NCBI RefSeq assembly: GCF_000471905.2
Contig: NW_006498608.1
Span: 7,036,489-7,100,488 of the forward strand
DNA: 64,000 nt
Direction: 5' to 3'
DNA from: Amborella trichopoda
Taxonomy: Eukaryota; Streptophyta; Magnoliopsida; Amborellales; Amborellaceae
Shown here one piece after another: positions 11,706 to 25,236 of this stretch. A model generated the notes under the pieces. That model worked only from the letters and a program-made list of their open reading frames with translations, was not told the DNA's origin and did not search any database. Made by a program: the position numbers and the translations under genes. Numbering within the stretch: the first letter of the stretch is position 1; every line of letters starts with the position of its first letter.

Positions 11706-14700
11706 TGAGCACGTTTTTCTAATCAAAACTTACCTCAGACATCAAAACCCAGGGTATCGCACCCCAGCCCACTGAGAATGCAGCTATGTACACCTTAAAA
11801 AAGTGGCCACAAGAAATCAAAATCTCAGATTTGTCATCCAATATCATTCCTATCCTTTGAAAATAAATGTTATCTGAAAATTTGAGAAGTTACCAGTATG
11901 CCACAAAGAGCCAATATTGGAGAAAAATCTGTTAAATAGTCCTGAGACTGCATCACACAAAGAGAAGATTAGTTAGAAATCCAAAGTTATTTACATATAA
12001 ATTTATTGAATGGCTGGATTCATTTACGTTCAATCATGGTTTCTCTCCTTTACCTGTAAGAAAAATGATATTGCAGAAAGAAGGCAGCCGAAACATGCCC
12101 CTGATATTGATACCTGTAACTCAGACTCTTTGTTATGAACCACAAATAAACTTTTTTCACTACCAACCACTAAATGTCATGTCCTTATATTGCTTACCAA
12201 AAGAAGCGGTCTCCTTCCACATTTATCCATCAAAGTTGCACCCACTGCTGTTACTAGAACCTGTGGAAAAATGTCTATTTAGATCATCAGCCATCTAAGG
12301 AAAGGGGAAGTAAATATCATCCAACGGATTACGGGAAAACCACATTCCATTGATCATTACCATTCAATGAAATGGAAGACTGTGATGGAGAGAATGGGAA
12401 TCACTGTGGGTCAGCCCCTGATCTGGTGGGTCATACTCTCTCTTCATCACCATCTCCATTATTTCAGTTGATTGCGATGATCCAACAGACTATCATTTTC
12501 CCATAGTCCATATTGTTATAGTGTACTTTCCTTTTAGGAAACAAGGAAAGTTCATGAGGACAGAGTCAGAGAACCTGGATACAGGCTATGGATATAGTCC
12601 CCACTGTCCCCGAAGATCCTGAAACACAAATTAGATTAAGAATGCATTTGAGCTATTTAAAAACATCCTTTCTTGACACATTTTAAGACAAGTGGGAGGT
12701 TACGAGTTCAAATCCCCTCTAAAATACTACATTTGCCAACCTAAAAAAGAAGGATTACATAATTATGTTTAATTTCTTTATCATATAGAATGATCCTGCT
12801 ACAACAGGTGAAAGTGATGGTTATAATGGTGAAGCAACTTCATTCATCAAGTAAGAATTACGAACTCAAAGAAGCAGTGGAGAAAAGCTGAATACTCTTT
12901 TTGGGTAAAGATTAAATGCTTGTTACCTGCTTCCTCAAAAGTTTCCGCAGCGTAGAAAATTATCCCATTGATTCCACCAAATTGCTGGAGTGCAATCAAG
13001 CCAATTCCCACCTAGTAATTGCAATATTTATACTTTTGAGAAATAGCCGAAGTAAGTGATCAAGAGCAACAGGCAAGCAATTTTAAGTTTTAAGGTAACT
13101 CACAATGAGAGGATATGCATATTTCCTTTGGAACAGGTCAAGCAGTTTAACCTTAGGAAGGCTTTCTATAGTTCTGATGTAATCCTGTACAAAAGTGGTG
13201 TTCATATGTTCAGCACAAGATTTGTTAGAAACATTTTGAGATAAAAGTTTCTTTCTGGGGTAAAGATTACTAACTTCAATTTCAGCTGCTTCTTCAGAAA
13301 TATCAGCATCCTTTCCACGTAGTCTACGTAGAGCTTCTTCGAATTCTTTTTGTTTGCCAACTTTTGCCTGGGACATGATTATCCAAGTTTTTCCAATTTT
13401 ACCATAAAAAAACATGATTTTATTTTTATCTACCTGATATGCATGTAACACGATATGGAATTCAAGTAGGACTAACCAGCCATCTAGGAGACTCTGGAAC
13501 CACGAAGAGACCCACTAGCATTATCAGCATTGGAATAAGCCCTGCATATTAAAATTGAATAGAAAAAGTTTTTTCCCCTCTTAAGTTAACAGATTGCTAA
13601 GTGTGCATGCTGGACTGAAAAACAAAGAACCTATACATGAGTGGGCATGCTGAAATGAAATCACCATAGCCAATTGCGTATATCATAAGACTCAAAACCA
13701 TAGAAAGATTTTCATGAGAGATTTCACTGACAAGTGAACCATGTTATTCCATTTCACGATCTCTAGTCAGGAGCTTTACCTAGAATATGCTTCTCTTCAT
13801 GGCAACCCAACAAACAATCTGACTCTTCTCACACTTCCTATCATATCTTTCTCTCAATTATCTTCCCAACTGGAGGTTAATTATCCCTGAATTGTTTGGA
13901 TATACGTATATATTATTATTTGGTATTGTATTCTTTATTCAAGGGTAATATTTTATGATACTCATAATAGGGCTCCCATATGTATCCTCAAAGTGATGAA
14001 ATGAAACACACAAATTTCCAATTCTACCCCAAAATCTTGTCCTGGTATCAAAGCTAAAGGATGAACTGAAGGCCTAAGTAGCAGCTGCGGGATCTTCAAC
14101 TCTCCAATTTCTTTCATCAACCATCTAGCATCTGAATATTCAACCCTCCAATTTCTATCATCAACCATCTATCACTGGAATCTACAAACCTCCAAGTTCT
14201 ATCATCAACCATCTATCCATTGCTATAACACTTCTGAGCTGGATTGTCAAGAAGATTGAAATCCTCTCCAACCAAGAAGCAAAAGCCCAAAATTGTTTTT
14301 TTGATAAGCATCTCCAAAGATTAAGATTCAGCTATATTGATCCAATCTTGATGTGCGAAATTTCAGCACAAAATACAAACCTTGGGACGGGTTTTCAGAA
14401 GGTGAGGCAATCTCTCACTTGTAGGGTTTTTCTCTCTAAAATTTCATCTCTGTCTACTAGAAGCCTTAAAATCTCACTAGGGCCCAAGCCTAAGTCAGGC
14501 AACTAGACTCCCTAACAGGCCAGGTCTTAAAAATTAAAAAATAAAACCTTAGGAATCAGCAAGACGCAGTGGATGCCCAAGGTTTTGTTACAGACTCAGT
14601 AGCTGCGGATTCAAAGTTAACTCACCAAGTTTCAAATATCTAGATGAGGCTAATCCATATTATTCATCTTCTAATACAGACTTGCAATTCTTTCTTTCAC

Positions 14701-17700
14701 AAGACCTATTTCAAAGTATAAAGGCTTATATGCCATGGGGAGAACAGGTAAAGATGAGTGCACCACAGCATGTTGAACCTCTTCCTATCATGAAGACTTG
14801 TGCATAGGAAGTGTATAAAGATTCAAAGCAGGCGTGATGGCCAAAGGATACAATCAAGAATATAAAGTATGGATTATACTTTAAGAAACTCTCAGTGCCG
14901 TGTCCAAAGCTGCAACCATGAGGGCTTTATTGTCCTGGTGGTCAAACCAAAAAATGGACGGAATCACAACCAAATTGATGTTAAAAATGCATTTCTCTAT
15001 GGAACAGTAAAGCAATAATTCGATATGCCAAAAGACCCTCATGTTGTTGACAATAAATTCCCTAACCCTGAATGCCGATTGAGAAATGCACTAACTGGAA
15101 AGCTCAAAGAGCTCGGTTTGACAGATTTCCTGCAAGTCATCAAAATGGAAGGACTTATTCAAAGTTATTCAACCTCAAAGTGTTCTCAGGTAATAACCCT
15201 CTTACTCTTGTATGTAGATGCCATGATTACTGGAAGCAACAAGTTGGGAATTGAGAAACATCCTTCGAAATGAAGGACCATGGAAGCTTAAATTATTTCC
15301 TTGGAATAGAAGCGCATAGATTCTCAGTAGGTTTGGTTCTTATCTCAACAGAAGTATGACTTGGAATTGAAAATTTTGGCATGCTGGGCTATAAACCGAT
15401 AGGAAACCTTTGGAATTGAAAAATTTAGCATGCTGGCCTATAAACCGATAGGAAACCTAGCTCAAGTAAATATAAAATTCCGAGACAGTGAAGGGAATTA
15501 CTTCCAAATCCTATTCAATACAGAGGGAGTTACTCCAAAATGCTACTCAATAGAGAAGTTCAATTGGAAGGCTTCAACACTTGACCGTCACAAGGCCATA
15601 CATTTGACATTGCTCACACAATCAATACCACACAATCAATACAATGTGCCAACATATGCAAAATCCAAGAAAGTGATACCTTGAGGAATGCAAAGAGAAT
15701 ATTGAGGTATGTCAAGGAAATAGCAAACAATAGTCGTCGGTGTGCCATATAAGGTGGAGCAGAACCATTAACTTTCTCTAATGCCGAACCGGGTAAGCTG
15801 CCCTAGTGATAGAAGATTAGTTGTTGGCTTTTTTATATTCTCAGGAAGAACTCTTTCATCATGGAGTAGGGAAAAGCAGAAAACTGTGGCCAAAATCAAG
15901 TACTGAAGCAAAGTATAGATCTATGTCTTTTGCTGCTTAAGAAGTTATCCAATCTATTCTCAGAAATAGGTATACACCTAGAGAAGGTAATGAAGATGTA
16001 TTACAATCCTCAAAATCATATCAAGCTATCAAATAATCCATTACAACATGGGAAGACCAAACATTTGGATGTTGATCATAGCTATACTTAGATACGGCTC
16101 ATAAAAATGAAATCTATGTGAAGTATACCATACTTCAAAATTCAAATCAAGTTGCAAATATAATGACCAGGGCTCTCAAAAAAAAATCTCCGTGATAGAC
16201 AAAAAGCTTTCCATGTTACATGTCAGCTTGAGGAGAGTATTGGCATATATTTAATATTTGATGTATATATACATGTACCTTGTTTGGCATTGTAATATTT
16301 GTTCAAGGGTAATATGACGCACTATCCACAATGGGGCTCCTTTATGTATCCTCAAAGTTATGAAATAAATACACATGATGGTTTGCTCTTCTTCCCCAAA
16401 ATCTTCCTCTGTTTCTCCTTCATGTTTTTACTGGAGTGTTTTGTTCTTAGCCTGCTTCTATTGCTATGGTTCATCAATTCCAAATACGATTTCCTTAAAA
16501 AAAAAAAAAGGTTTCCAAAATTGATTTGAATGGTGCACTTGTCTAGTTCCTTGCTATCCTTAAACAACTACCATACATTTCTTTTTTTCTTTTTTTTTAT
16601 GAATATCCATAACAAAAAAATGTGTGGGATTTCTTTTGATAATTCAAAAAGAATACATAAGATTGTATTTAAATAACAAGAAAGAGTACCAGTCAACGTC
16701 AGCACACGCCAAGTCAAAACTGTTCCCAATATGTACGCAAATGAAACGCCGGTACAAATCATTAGCTGCATAATAAATGTATATAAGCTCATGGGATATT
16801 ATCTTAACCATACTCCATATGAGATTTATATATAGATTCTCTTACTTGATTTACTGTTGTGAAGCCCCCTCTAAGACTCTTTGGTGTTATCTCGGCTATG
16901 TATACAGGCACCTGTTGGAGCAATGTGATAAAAACTAATTATGATTGCAGAAATGGAGATTGTCTAATAGCCATTAACATGTGATGTATTAATTGCTAAC
17001 AATAAATGAAGCACTGATTGTTTTGTGCATACCACATAAGAGAAAACACCAATTCCATATCCCACAGCCAGTCTTCCAATATCTAGTGACCAAGAACCCT
17101 TTCGAAACAAAGAGAGTTCAGATATCTATTTAGGATTTGAATTACAGTAGGATAATGATATAGCTTGGAATAAACATAGTGTAAGTAATTTCCCAAAATC
17201 CAATACTCCAAGGGAATAAATCAAACCTGGGAGAAGGCGATTGCTATCCATCCTAATAGGCAACAGAGGGCTGATGTTCCCATTGTCTACTCATCAAACC
17301 ATTTAAGTAGTATTACAAGGACTTACAAGAACTCAGAATCATTCTCGAAATAACAAAATGTGTTTGAAATTTATACAATTCAGGGAAAAAAATATTTGAT
17401 CCTTGAACATGCTTATCAATAGATATCTTACCACTTTTCGACCAACATAATCAGCTAGGCGTCCACTCGCTATTGCACCAATCATAGCTCCAATGGTCAA
17501 TATGGATCCAAAAACAGAGAACTGCACAGTGAAAATGTGAAGGCTTAACCCTGGCACTCTGTAACTTGATAATAATCTCTGTAAGGCAACAGGCTGGAAG
17601 CTCCAAAATACATAGCTAGATTGTGCTCATCTTCGATTTGAAAAATAGACAATTTCAAAAAAATTAATGATTTTTAGTTCCTGAAGGCCTGCCAAATGGA

Positions 17701-18795
17701 TGGCCTACATTTACCAAATACGGCGACTTCACCCCCCCCTTCTTTTTTGTGCTAACTCAAAAACTTTTTTATTTTTTTTATCACCTAGATGAGATCAACA
17801 TGTGTGCAGAATTTAAGGTTTAATGATCCACTAATTTTCACAGTGGCTTACACTGCAGTATAGGACACTTGGCTTATAAAATCCTTTTCCTTTAAGGCGT
17901 AATTTGTGTATGGCCCTATATATTGTGTAGGTTCCATTTGTTTCAACATTTTGACTTTTTCAAATCTGATGTTAGACATTTAGATTCAGAGTGCCCCTTC
18001 TTTTGGATTTCAGGCTTACAGTAGATAAATTGTGGATTTTTCAGCTTTTATATTCTACCTTCTGATGTGGATGAAGATGAACACAGAGATGTGTGCAAAA
18101 AATCAAGGACTCAGATAGAGATCCCAATAAAATAGTTAAAAACTCCTGAGGTTGAAACCATTATGACAAAGCTTTGATAGAGAGAGAGAGATGGATAGAT
18201 AGATAGATAGACAGAGAGAGATAAGGTCTAGTAAAAAAACACTTTCTCTTGAAATTCGACAAAGTTTTGCTGAAACAATATATGAATTATGCAGTGTTAG
18301 GAGAATGCTGATAATAATTGGGGCCCTTTTCTTCAGTTATTGCGAATCTTTAATCCAAATTCGATAGAGAATTGGAGAGTGCTTAAATATGCTCTTTCAT
18401 TGATATTTTTTAAAATTTGGATTCATGTTTGCAAATAGTAAAAATAAAAAAGAGAGTTATTAAGCATATTACCTCCGCTAATGAAAGATCAAGCTCGCTC
18501 CTGATTGCTGACTGAGTGGGAGATGAAAAACCCACCTGTAATCACCCATCAAAGCTCCATTAAACTCAATCATGGATAATACAGAAACACAGTAACTCAC
18601 TCAACCCTCTGCTAAAGAAGAAGAAGAACTTACGGCTGAACCGAATTCAAAAGAACCGGAGACTGCGATAAAGGTGCTGAGAATAACCATTGCAATGGAA
18701 CCATTATCACCGCCACTAGAATTGGAAATGAGAGGCTCTGTTATCTCAGGTTCCCTTGGGCTGTGCCCATCTTCCAAGTGTTTGCTGGTTGACAT
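11120..18795 (-). CDS. ERD6-like 7-type sugar transporter (copy 3), intact
   Basis: Eighteen exons summing to 1449 nt (482 aa): 18795-18634, 18535-18473, 17521-17432, 17286-17227, 17098-17033, 16911-16846, 16765-16690, 13541-13477, 13367-13275, 13184-13104, 13011-12927, 12618-12575, 12260-12198, 12113-12054, 11941-11894, 11793-11734, 11486-11372, 11271-11120. All introns are GT-AG and the frame is continuous. Predicted 12-helix major-facilitator sugar/proton transporter: GRK (102-104) in the first loop, VPVYIAEI from 148, PESPRWL (210-216), QQFGGING (283-290, substrate-site helix), DKCGRR (329-334), PETKGRT (454-460). The central loop ISEEAAEI...LLDLFQRKY is the type I recall from Arabidopsis At2g48020. 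An acidic ITEPLI stretch near residue 20 resembles a tonoplast sorting dileucine (inference). ATG chosen because copy 4 starts at the matching MSxSKxLE. Intron 7 holds a fossil copia element; intron 16 holds a scaffold gap. One oddity: KTATYTVF replaces the usual K(A)GTFF at the last junction. Confidence 0.95.
11541..11560. other. Scaffold gap (20 N) in intron 16 of copy 3
   Basis: Twenty Ns at the end of a CT run. They are followed by about 100 bases (11561-11661) dominated by GTC/GTA/TAG words and then a second CT array (11663-11700). The stretch looks unlike the surrounding intron and is probably a consensus artefact across a long CT microsatellite. Confidence 0.9.
12298..12535. mobile_element. 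MITE, type 2 copy a (intron 12 of copy 3)
   Basis: About 240 bp with inverted ends (left aggaaaggggaagtaaata, right tagtgtactttccttt) and a palindromic middle around tgatggagagaa and catctccatta. A relative lies in a different intron of copy 4 (30545-30790), so the two inserted independently after or outside the gene duplication. Confidence 0.6.
13884..16413 (+). mobile_element. Fossil Ty1/copia LTR retrotransposon in intron 7 of copy 3
   Basis: A short (about 2.5 kb), clearly broken Ty1/copia element lying opposite to the host transporter. Parts: a 5' LTR about 13884-14041; a primer-binding site at 14042 (tggtatcaaagc, the initiator-methionine tRNA type usual in copia); a three-unit tandem repeat of about 44 bp (14090-14225); a copia reverse-transcriptase region (about 14830-15290); RNase H region (about 15890-16100); and a 3' LTR about 16238-16413. 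The LTRs share caagggtaatat and ggggctcc/tatgtatcctcaaag blocks but are strongly diverged and the interior is much reduced, so it is old. Family from domain order and primer site; end points are approximate. Confidence 0.75.
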
Positions 18796-20486
18796 CTTAG
18801 ACAGAGAAAAAAAGAGAGCAACGCACTGATCAATTAACTGAGAACTACTTTACCAAGTGTGGAACCAGAGAGAGAGAGAGATGAATCTCTTTAGAGAGAA
18901 GCAGGGGTTCTGAATCAAATGACAGTGAATCACTTCACGCTGTGTGGAAAGAGAGAGAGAGAGAGAGACAGATGAATTTCTTCTAGAGAAAAGCAATCAT
19001 TTTGTATGAGGAATGGGGGATAGTTCTATAGAAGAACCCCGAACTAATGGAAGAGAGAGAGTTGGTTGCCTGTTTGTAAATTGGACTGTTGCTCTGAAGA
19101 GAGAAAAAAGACAAGAGTTCCACTGTTTCAATTCTGTGATGAGAGAGAGCTGCTCTGTAGTGGCGCGGTGAAGAGAGAGATAATGGGATGATTAGCAGTG
19201 GATTAAAAGTGAGTAAAAATTATAGATCAAATATAAAATGGATCAAATTTAGTTGAAAATTAATGTAGAATTTTAAAAAATTTATGATGCCCTCTGGTGA
19301 TGGCATTCCCATTTAAAATTATTTTTTTTAAGTTTTTTTTTATTAGGTGGGTCATGTCTTATGTTTTACAACAGTATAGTTCCCATCGGTCCGACCACCC
19401 AAATTGTTGTATAACACTACATGATAAGCAATCTAAGGATTATGATCTCTAGCTGCTTCAATCTAGTTAGCGGTTTGAAGTCTCCATCCTCGTACCACCT
19501 ACATTATAGTGTTTTACGATATTTTAGACGGTCTCAAGATGGAAACTGCCTTGTAATGCAGTGAGGTACAATAATGATGGGAATTTCGGATCGGTTACCA
19601 ACTACTTTAAAATATAAGATATAATTCAAATAATAAAATAAATAAAATAATAATAATAAGATGAAAAAATTTACGGCAAACAACCATTCTCGAATCTTTT
19701 TGACCATACACAAATCAATCATTTATTTATTTAATTTATAGCCGTACATAAAATCTCTAACAATGTGTAATAATAAGAGGGAGTTTTTCTTTTCTTTTTG
19801 AATGATAATAGTGAGAAAGAGTTGATGTGTGGCTGTGAAGAGAGAATTAGATGATGTGCATGAGAGAGAAGAATGAGAGGAATGGTATTCCTTGCTTGAG
19901 GTGGAGAGAGAGGGGTAATTACTTGTTACTAAATATGACCTAAGTTCTTAGCTGTAGATGACGAGAGAAAGATAAAGAGTTAATTGATCATTACCAATTA
20001 AATTACTATTTACTAAATACGATGCGGTTCTTAGCTGTAGCTGACCAAGAGAAAGATTATTAGGAAAAGAGAGAGGCTCTAATATAATTTGGATTCTTCC
20101 CTGTATAGAGAGATAGAGAGGAGAGAGAGTAGATATAATAAGCGCGAGTGTGTAAGATAGCATGTGATAATCAAGGCATTTCCTTTCTGATTTTATATAA
20201 TTTTTTATGAGAAAAATAAAGTCCCGGGCATTACTTGTCCATCATTTATTTTGATTTTATTTGGTACGATGGTTTTGGACGCCCTTACAACCCTCAATTA
20301 TTGCTTCCCTTATTTTAGAAGATCCAACTAAAGTTAAAAAAACAATATTACAAAAATAAAATTTAGGTGGGTATAATTATTATTAGAAAAATAAAAAGTT
20401 AATTAGCACACTGATGATATATGTGGGGATAGGAGAGAGCTTTACATGTTTCACTCCCTTGTATTTTTATACCTATTAAAAAAGGG
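18796..20486. other. 5' flank and spacer upstream of copy 3
   Basis: 18800-19200 is full of GAGAGA runs (CT-rich on the transcribed strand), the pyrimidine-patch pattern common in plant core promoters and leaders, and probably includes the 5' UTR. 19200-19760 is AT-rich. 19850-20160 again carries GA runs. No gene seen. Confidence 0.5.
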
Positions 20487-20870
20487 TGTGGTTTCTATTT
20501 GCAACATTAAACAATCTAATTAAGATGTACCTTCAAATTTTATCATTACAGGTAATTTAAGTGCAAAAATTTCTTCGGATTATCTGCAAATCTATTTTTA
20601 TATCTAATTATAAAACTTTAAACTCCAAAACTAGCTAAAATCAAGTAGATATATAAACATATGAAAATTTTGAAAATAAACGGTCTAGATAATGTGTTGC
20701 AAGATACACTATTTTTTGGGACTCAAAATCTTTTTTTTTTTCTTTTCATATGCATACATATCGATGTTGAGATAATCAATTGGAGGGTTTTTCAACATAA
20801 AACAATCTTTTTCGATGGATTTTTGATGTGCATCTTTAATTTTACATTTTAAAGTTGCAACTTTATATCA
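20487..20870 (+). mobile_element. MITE family M, copy 2
   Basis: About 385 bp. Its ends pair imperfectly (left ggtttctatttgcaacatta, right ttaaagttgcaactttatatc). The centre has the family block cggtctagataatgtgttgc. Same orientation as the copies at 9703, 22393 and 24197. Confidence 0.65.
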
Positions 20871-21995
20871 AAAATTTCCATTAAAAAATAGGACAATTTA
20901 TCATCATACGCTTAAATTTAAATGTTTAACGTTGTTTTACTTGAACTGTAATTTGGTAAATTTCAAGACCCATTTTAACGTGTCATTTGATGGGATATTT
21001 AAAAGTATATCATAAAATGCGATATTTAAATCTTTTGTGTATTTTGATAAATTTTCCTTTTCAATATAAGTATGACTCACGTGGTTGGGGGCACAGTTGT
21101 CACCCTAACCAGCTCAAACCTTTAAATTTTATCTTGGAGATAGGTTTTACATTTAAAATTTTACTAATTTTGTCGACCATAAACCAACATGAATCATCAT
21201 CGTCAAAGTTTTTGTCCAACTAATTAAGGGTTGACTACACGAATCTTGATCTGTCATTCTACTCTATTAAATGTCATACATTCAGCCAGACCATATGTCT
21301 TTATGTCTTTTCTCACTGTTTTTTACCATGTCTTTTTGGGCTTACATCTTACCCTTTGCGTCTTCCACTTCAACTAACTCGCACCTCCTAACAAATGTTG
21401 TACTGGGTTCGTACCACAGATGGCCAAGCCAAATCCAAAGTGTAAAAATCAATTTTATTTTTAAAATACTTTCACTTATTCATTTTAAAAAATAAATATT
21501 ATCATCTTTGCTCTAGTTGTTTCGCTTCAATATCACAAAACTAATGTAGAAATGAATTTACAGTGATTTACGATGCATTTTGGATCTTGAATCTTAGATA
21601 ATTAGGTTGACTCACCAAAATGAATTTTTTGTGTTCCCATTGGCAAGGAGAGCTGGATACGTGTGAGGGCTTGTTTGGATCGACCATTAAACAAGACTAA
21701 TTCTATTTTTTGAACATTTTAGATTGGGAGATGTCCTTGAATATGTTGCAAGTGTTCCCTTTTTTTAACAGGCTTGTTTGGGAAATGGCGCTAATTAAGT
21801 TACTAAATCCATTTAACCTCATGACAATTGCTTTCAATCTTGAATAATGCTTCTCCATGAGTACCCCTCCTCGGTAATCCAAATTGGCCCTGGTTTACTG
21901 AATGATATATTAAAAAAATCTGGTCGCCACGTTTATTCGTTTGAATAAAGGACGCAGTTTCGATGGTTGTCAAAAATAAATAAATAAAAGGAAAA
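20871..21995. other. Spacer
   Basis: AT-rich sequence. An aggcttgtttgg motif occurs at both ends of 21680-21785 and could be a small element, but the inverted structure is not convincing. No gene. Confidence 0.4.
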
Positions 21996-22381
21996 AGTTT
22001 ATTTAGAGCCGAGTCTCTAAACAATCAAATTAGAGCCCACCTCAAAAATTTCACTAGAAGGGGTTGTTTTGATGTCCAAATATCTTCAAATTCATCATCA
22101 CGACATCAAGATGCATGGACATGAGAAAAAATGGATTTCAAATTTTGGAAATAGTGCATCCTGTAACATATTTTTCAATCGTCAAATTTCAAGATTTTCA
22201 AGTTTTCATAGATCTGCTCGATCCACACTATTTTTGAAACTTTAAATTTTATAATTAAAGATGAAAATATATTTTAAGGTTATCACGATGATTTTCAATA
22301 TTGAAACTAAATTTCTCGACACTATTTAAAGGTGGGCTATAATTTGATCGTTTTGACCCTCGACTCTATACAAACCACACT
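21996..22381 (-). mobile_element. MITE family M, copy 3 (long inverted ends)
   Basis: About 385 bp with roughly 45-bp terminal inverted repeats: left gtttatttagagccgagtc followed by taaacaatcaaattagagcc; right gaccctcgactctatacaaac preceded by gggctataatttgatc. Inverted relative to copies 1, 2, 4 and 5. Confidence 0.85.
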
Positions 22382-22392
22382 ATAAATAAAAA

Positions 22393-22755
22393 GGATGCAG
22401 TTTTTATAAGGCCAAGGTCTTATGAAAAAAAATAAAGCATCACCTTCACACCTCGTCTGGAAAATACTTCAAGTATGGAAATGCTTATGATGTCTCTTAA
22501 ATTTATTTCCATCATCTATACAAAATTTGTAGCTAAAAAAATGGTTAGATGTTATAGAGTTATGAACACTTGAAAATGGACGGTCTAGATAATGTGTTAC
22601 AATATACATTATTTTAGGGCTTGAAATCATAACTTTTTTCTACAACCATAATGGTCAAGGCCGAGATGATAGATATAAAGGTTTTTTTTATGCCGAAACT
22701 ACAATTTTTAATGAGTTTTGATATGAGGTTTTACTTTCTTCCATTTATACTGCAT
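22393..22755 (+). mobile_element. MITE family M, copy 4
   Basis: Directly behind copy 3 of the family and in the opposite orientation. It contains acggtctagataatgtgtt and ccgagatgatagatataaag blocks and aligns along its length with the copy at 9703. Confidence 0.65.
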
Positions 22756-24196
22756 TTTCCTTGAATAAATTGTACATTGGGTCCTCTAGGCGGAAAACAC
22801 TTGAAGGGGATTTGTTTGACACCAAAACTCTAAAATGTCTATTATAAGGCCATTAACTTTTAATATAATGAGGTCGCAATCATCTTTAGTCATCAAATGA
22901 AAAATCCTATAGCTTGGATGTATACGATGGTTCAAGAAATTTTACTTTGAGTTTAGTGCCCAAACAATCACATACCTCCAATTTGATTTCACATCTAATG
23001 ATTAATAAATAGTGATTGAAACCTCTTTATCCTAAAAATAAACAATTTTATTGTATACTTTTCCATACCAAAATATTCCAACAATAATTTGAAAAACCAA
23101 CTTGGGACTAAAAAAATGCTTTAATAGTACTCCTAAAAGATTGAATGAGGAAAAAGGTCACAACTAGATCTATTCAAAGATCTCAAAATCATCTCCAGCT
23201 TGATGATACACCACGTAGACATTTATAGGGTCATCCATTGTTTATTTATTACTATAGTGACTTGAGCTAGACATCCTCTATATATATATATATATATATA
23301 TACCCTAACGTATGTACGCCTTTCATCACGAAATAAAGGTTTTAAAACTCAATGACACCCCTCCCCAACCCTTGAATTCTGCAATTGATTTATTTTTAAT
23401 CGATATTTCACCCGTTCATTGATTTGAGCGATCCAGATTGATGTAATAAAAAACTTAAAACAACATGTTGATACCGGATGTTGATACCGGAAAGGCCAAC
23501 TTGAGTCTCCCTTCTGACTACTGGAAAGAAAAATGGGTCCCAATTTTCCAATAATTTGGACAAAGGACAAATCGATATGAATGCAAAAAACAATGATGAA
23601 TAAGTGGGGGAGTGCAAGGGTGGTGGATGCTTCTTGTCTCATATTATTTGTACCTACCAAATGACACGGCTCCACTTTTTATATTATTGGATTGAAATGT
23701 GAGGACTCTTTATGCTGTCTCACAGTTTCATATATTGTCGGCTCCTACACTTATTTATGCCTCGTGATTTTGCCGTGTCTCATTGCTGTATCAGATCATA
23801 ACAGCTCTCCCTGTGTCGTATGCGATGCTTTATTAGTTTCCGATTTCTCTTTTTTTTCAAGGAAAGGAGTTGAGTCGTGGTAGTAGCACCCTCATACCTA
23901 GTTACAACATTTTGGTTTCCAATCTTATCGACACCACTTATTGACACCTTAGAAAGAAAAAAAAAAAAAAAAGATTTAACTCTTTAATCTATATGGAAAA
24001 TGATACCTTAGAAAGAAAAAAAAAAAAGACTTAACTCCGTAAGCTATATGGAAAAATGGGTAAGAGACTGTCTTTCTCGTTGAATTACCCAAAAGAAAGA
24101 AGAAAAAACTCTTGAAAGATGGTTGGGCTAATATTTATGTATTATTGATTACTGTCATATTTAAGTTTTATATTTTGTGTGTGTATTATTATGTTA
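22756..24196. other. Spacer with microsatellite and a small tandem duplication
   Basis: A (TA)12 run lies at about 23279-23302. A two-unit tandem duplication lies at 23943-24001 and 24002-24056 (gacaccttagaaag, poly-A, cttaactc, atatggaaaa). Open frames at 23349-23883 lack recognisable features. Confidence 0.5.
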
Positions 24197-24580
24197 GGGT
24201 GCGGTTTGGTTAAGGCCAAGGCTCTAAACAATCAAAAGTAAGGTGTACCTTCAAATAGTATCGAGAAAAGTGGTTTAATGCTATAAATCTTTGTGATATC
24301 TTTAAAATATATTTTCATTTCTAAGTATAAAATTCAAAGCTTCAAAATTAGAGTAGATTGAGCTGATCTATGAAAGCTTGAAAATTAATGGCCCAAAAAT
24401 GTATTACAAAATGCATTATTTTCACAATTTGAAATCTATTTTTTTCTCATATCCATGCATCTTGAGGTCGAGATGATCAATTTGAAGATATTTACGTATC
24501 AAAACAACATCTTCTAGTGAAATTTTTGAGGTATATCCTAATTTGATTGTTTAGAGCCTTGCACTTATATAAATTTTTTT
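24197..24580 (+). mobile_element. MITE family M, copy 5
   Basis: Inverted ends share ggctctaaacaatcaaa (left) and tttgattgtttagagcc (right). The interior matches the reverse complement of the copies at 21996 and 52479 (for example the tttaaaatatattttcat block). Confidence 0.85.
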
Positions 24581-25236
24581 CCATTTAAGTTATAGTTAAT
24601 GTTGGGACACTTGCATTCAGCTAAAATTAGGCCTTGAGAAACTCAGGTTGACTACCGTTTAAAGGGAATCCTTTAAATTGGGAACTTAGGGTAACATAAT
24701 TCGTACAATATATGTCTCCTCTTGATAGGCCCGCATATCTTACGTGGGCTTGCCCAGCATAAAATCCGAGTCATTTAAATGATTGTGACATTCTTATATC
24801 ATAGATAAGTAGTCTCACGGTATACAATCCATTATGATCTCCTTATTATCAAGTTAAATAGTCTCATAATACACAATCCCTTATTTTTTCGTAAGATCAA
24901 TGCACATATACTGCCCGCGTTTTATCTTCATCACCCAATTGTAAGTTGAAGAAAATAACTTTTATATTTTCTACTGCAAACAACACTAGCAACGTGAATT
25001 TTGTTATTCGATTCTTCTCTTTCAAAAAACGATACCCCTAAGTAAGACTTGTTTTTTATCTAATAATTACTTAAATGGACCCCAAATTTTCAAATTACTC
25101 TGTACCAAGAAGTAGCCATTTAGCTCAAGAAAGGTGTTGTACAGTATGCTCCCGGGGAAACATGCTACAAGTATTCGAGGGTTGATCTGCAGAGGGAACG
25201 TGACTCTCTCTCTCTACAAACCTCGCCCAATTATCC

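Noticed and set aside
12680-12740. tRNA-like box B word (ggttacgagttcaaatcccc), also a similar word near 35281
   Set aside because: No matching box A at the right distance and no cloverleaf by eye; at best decayed SINE material.
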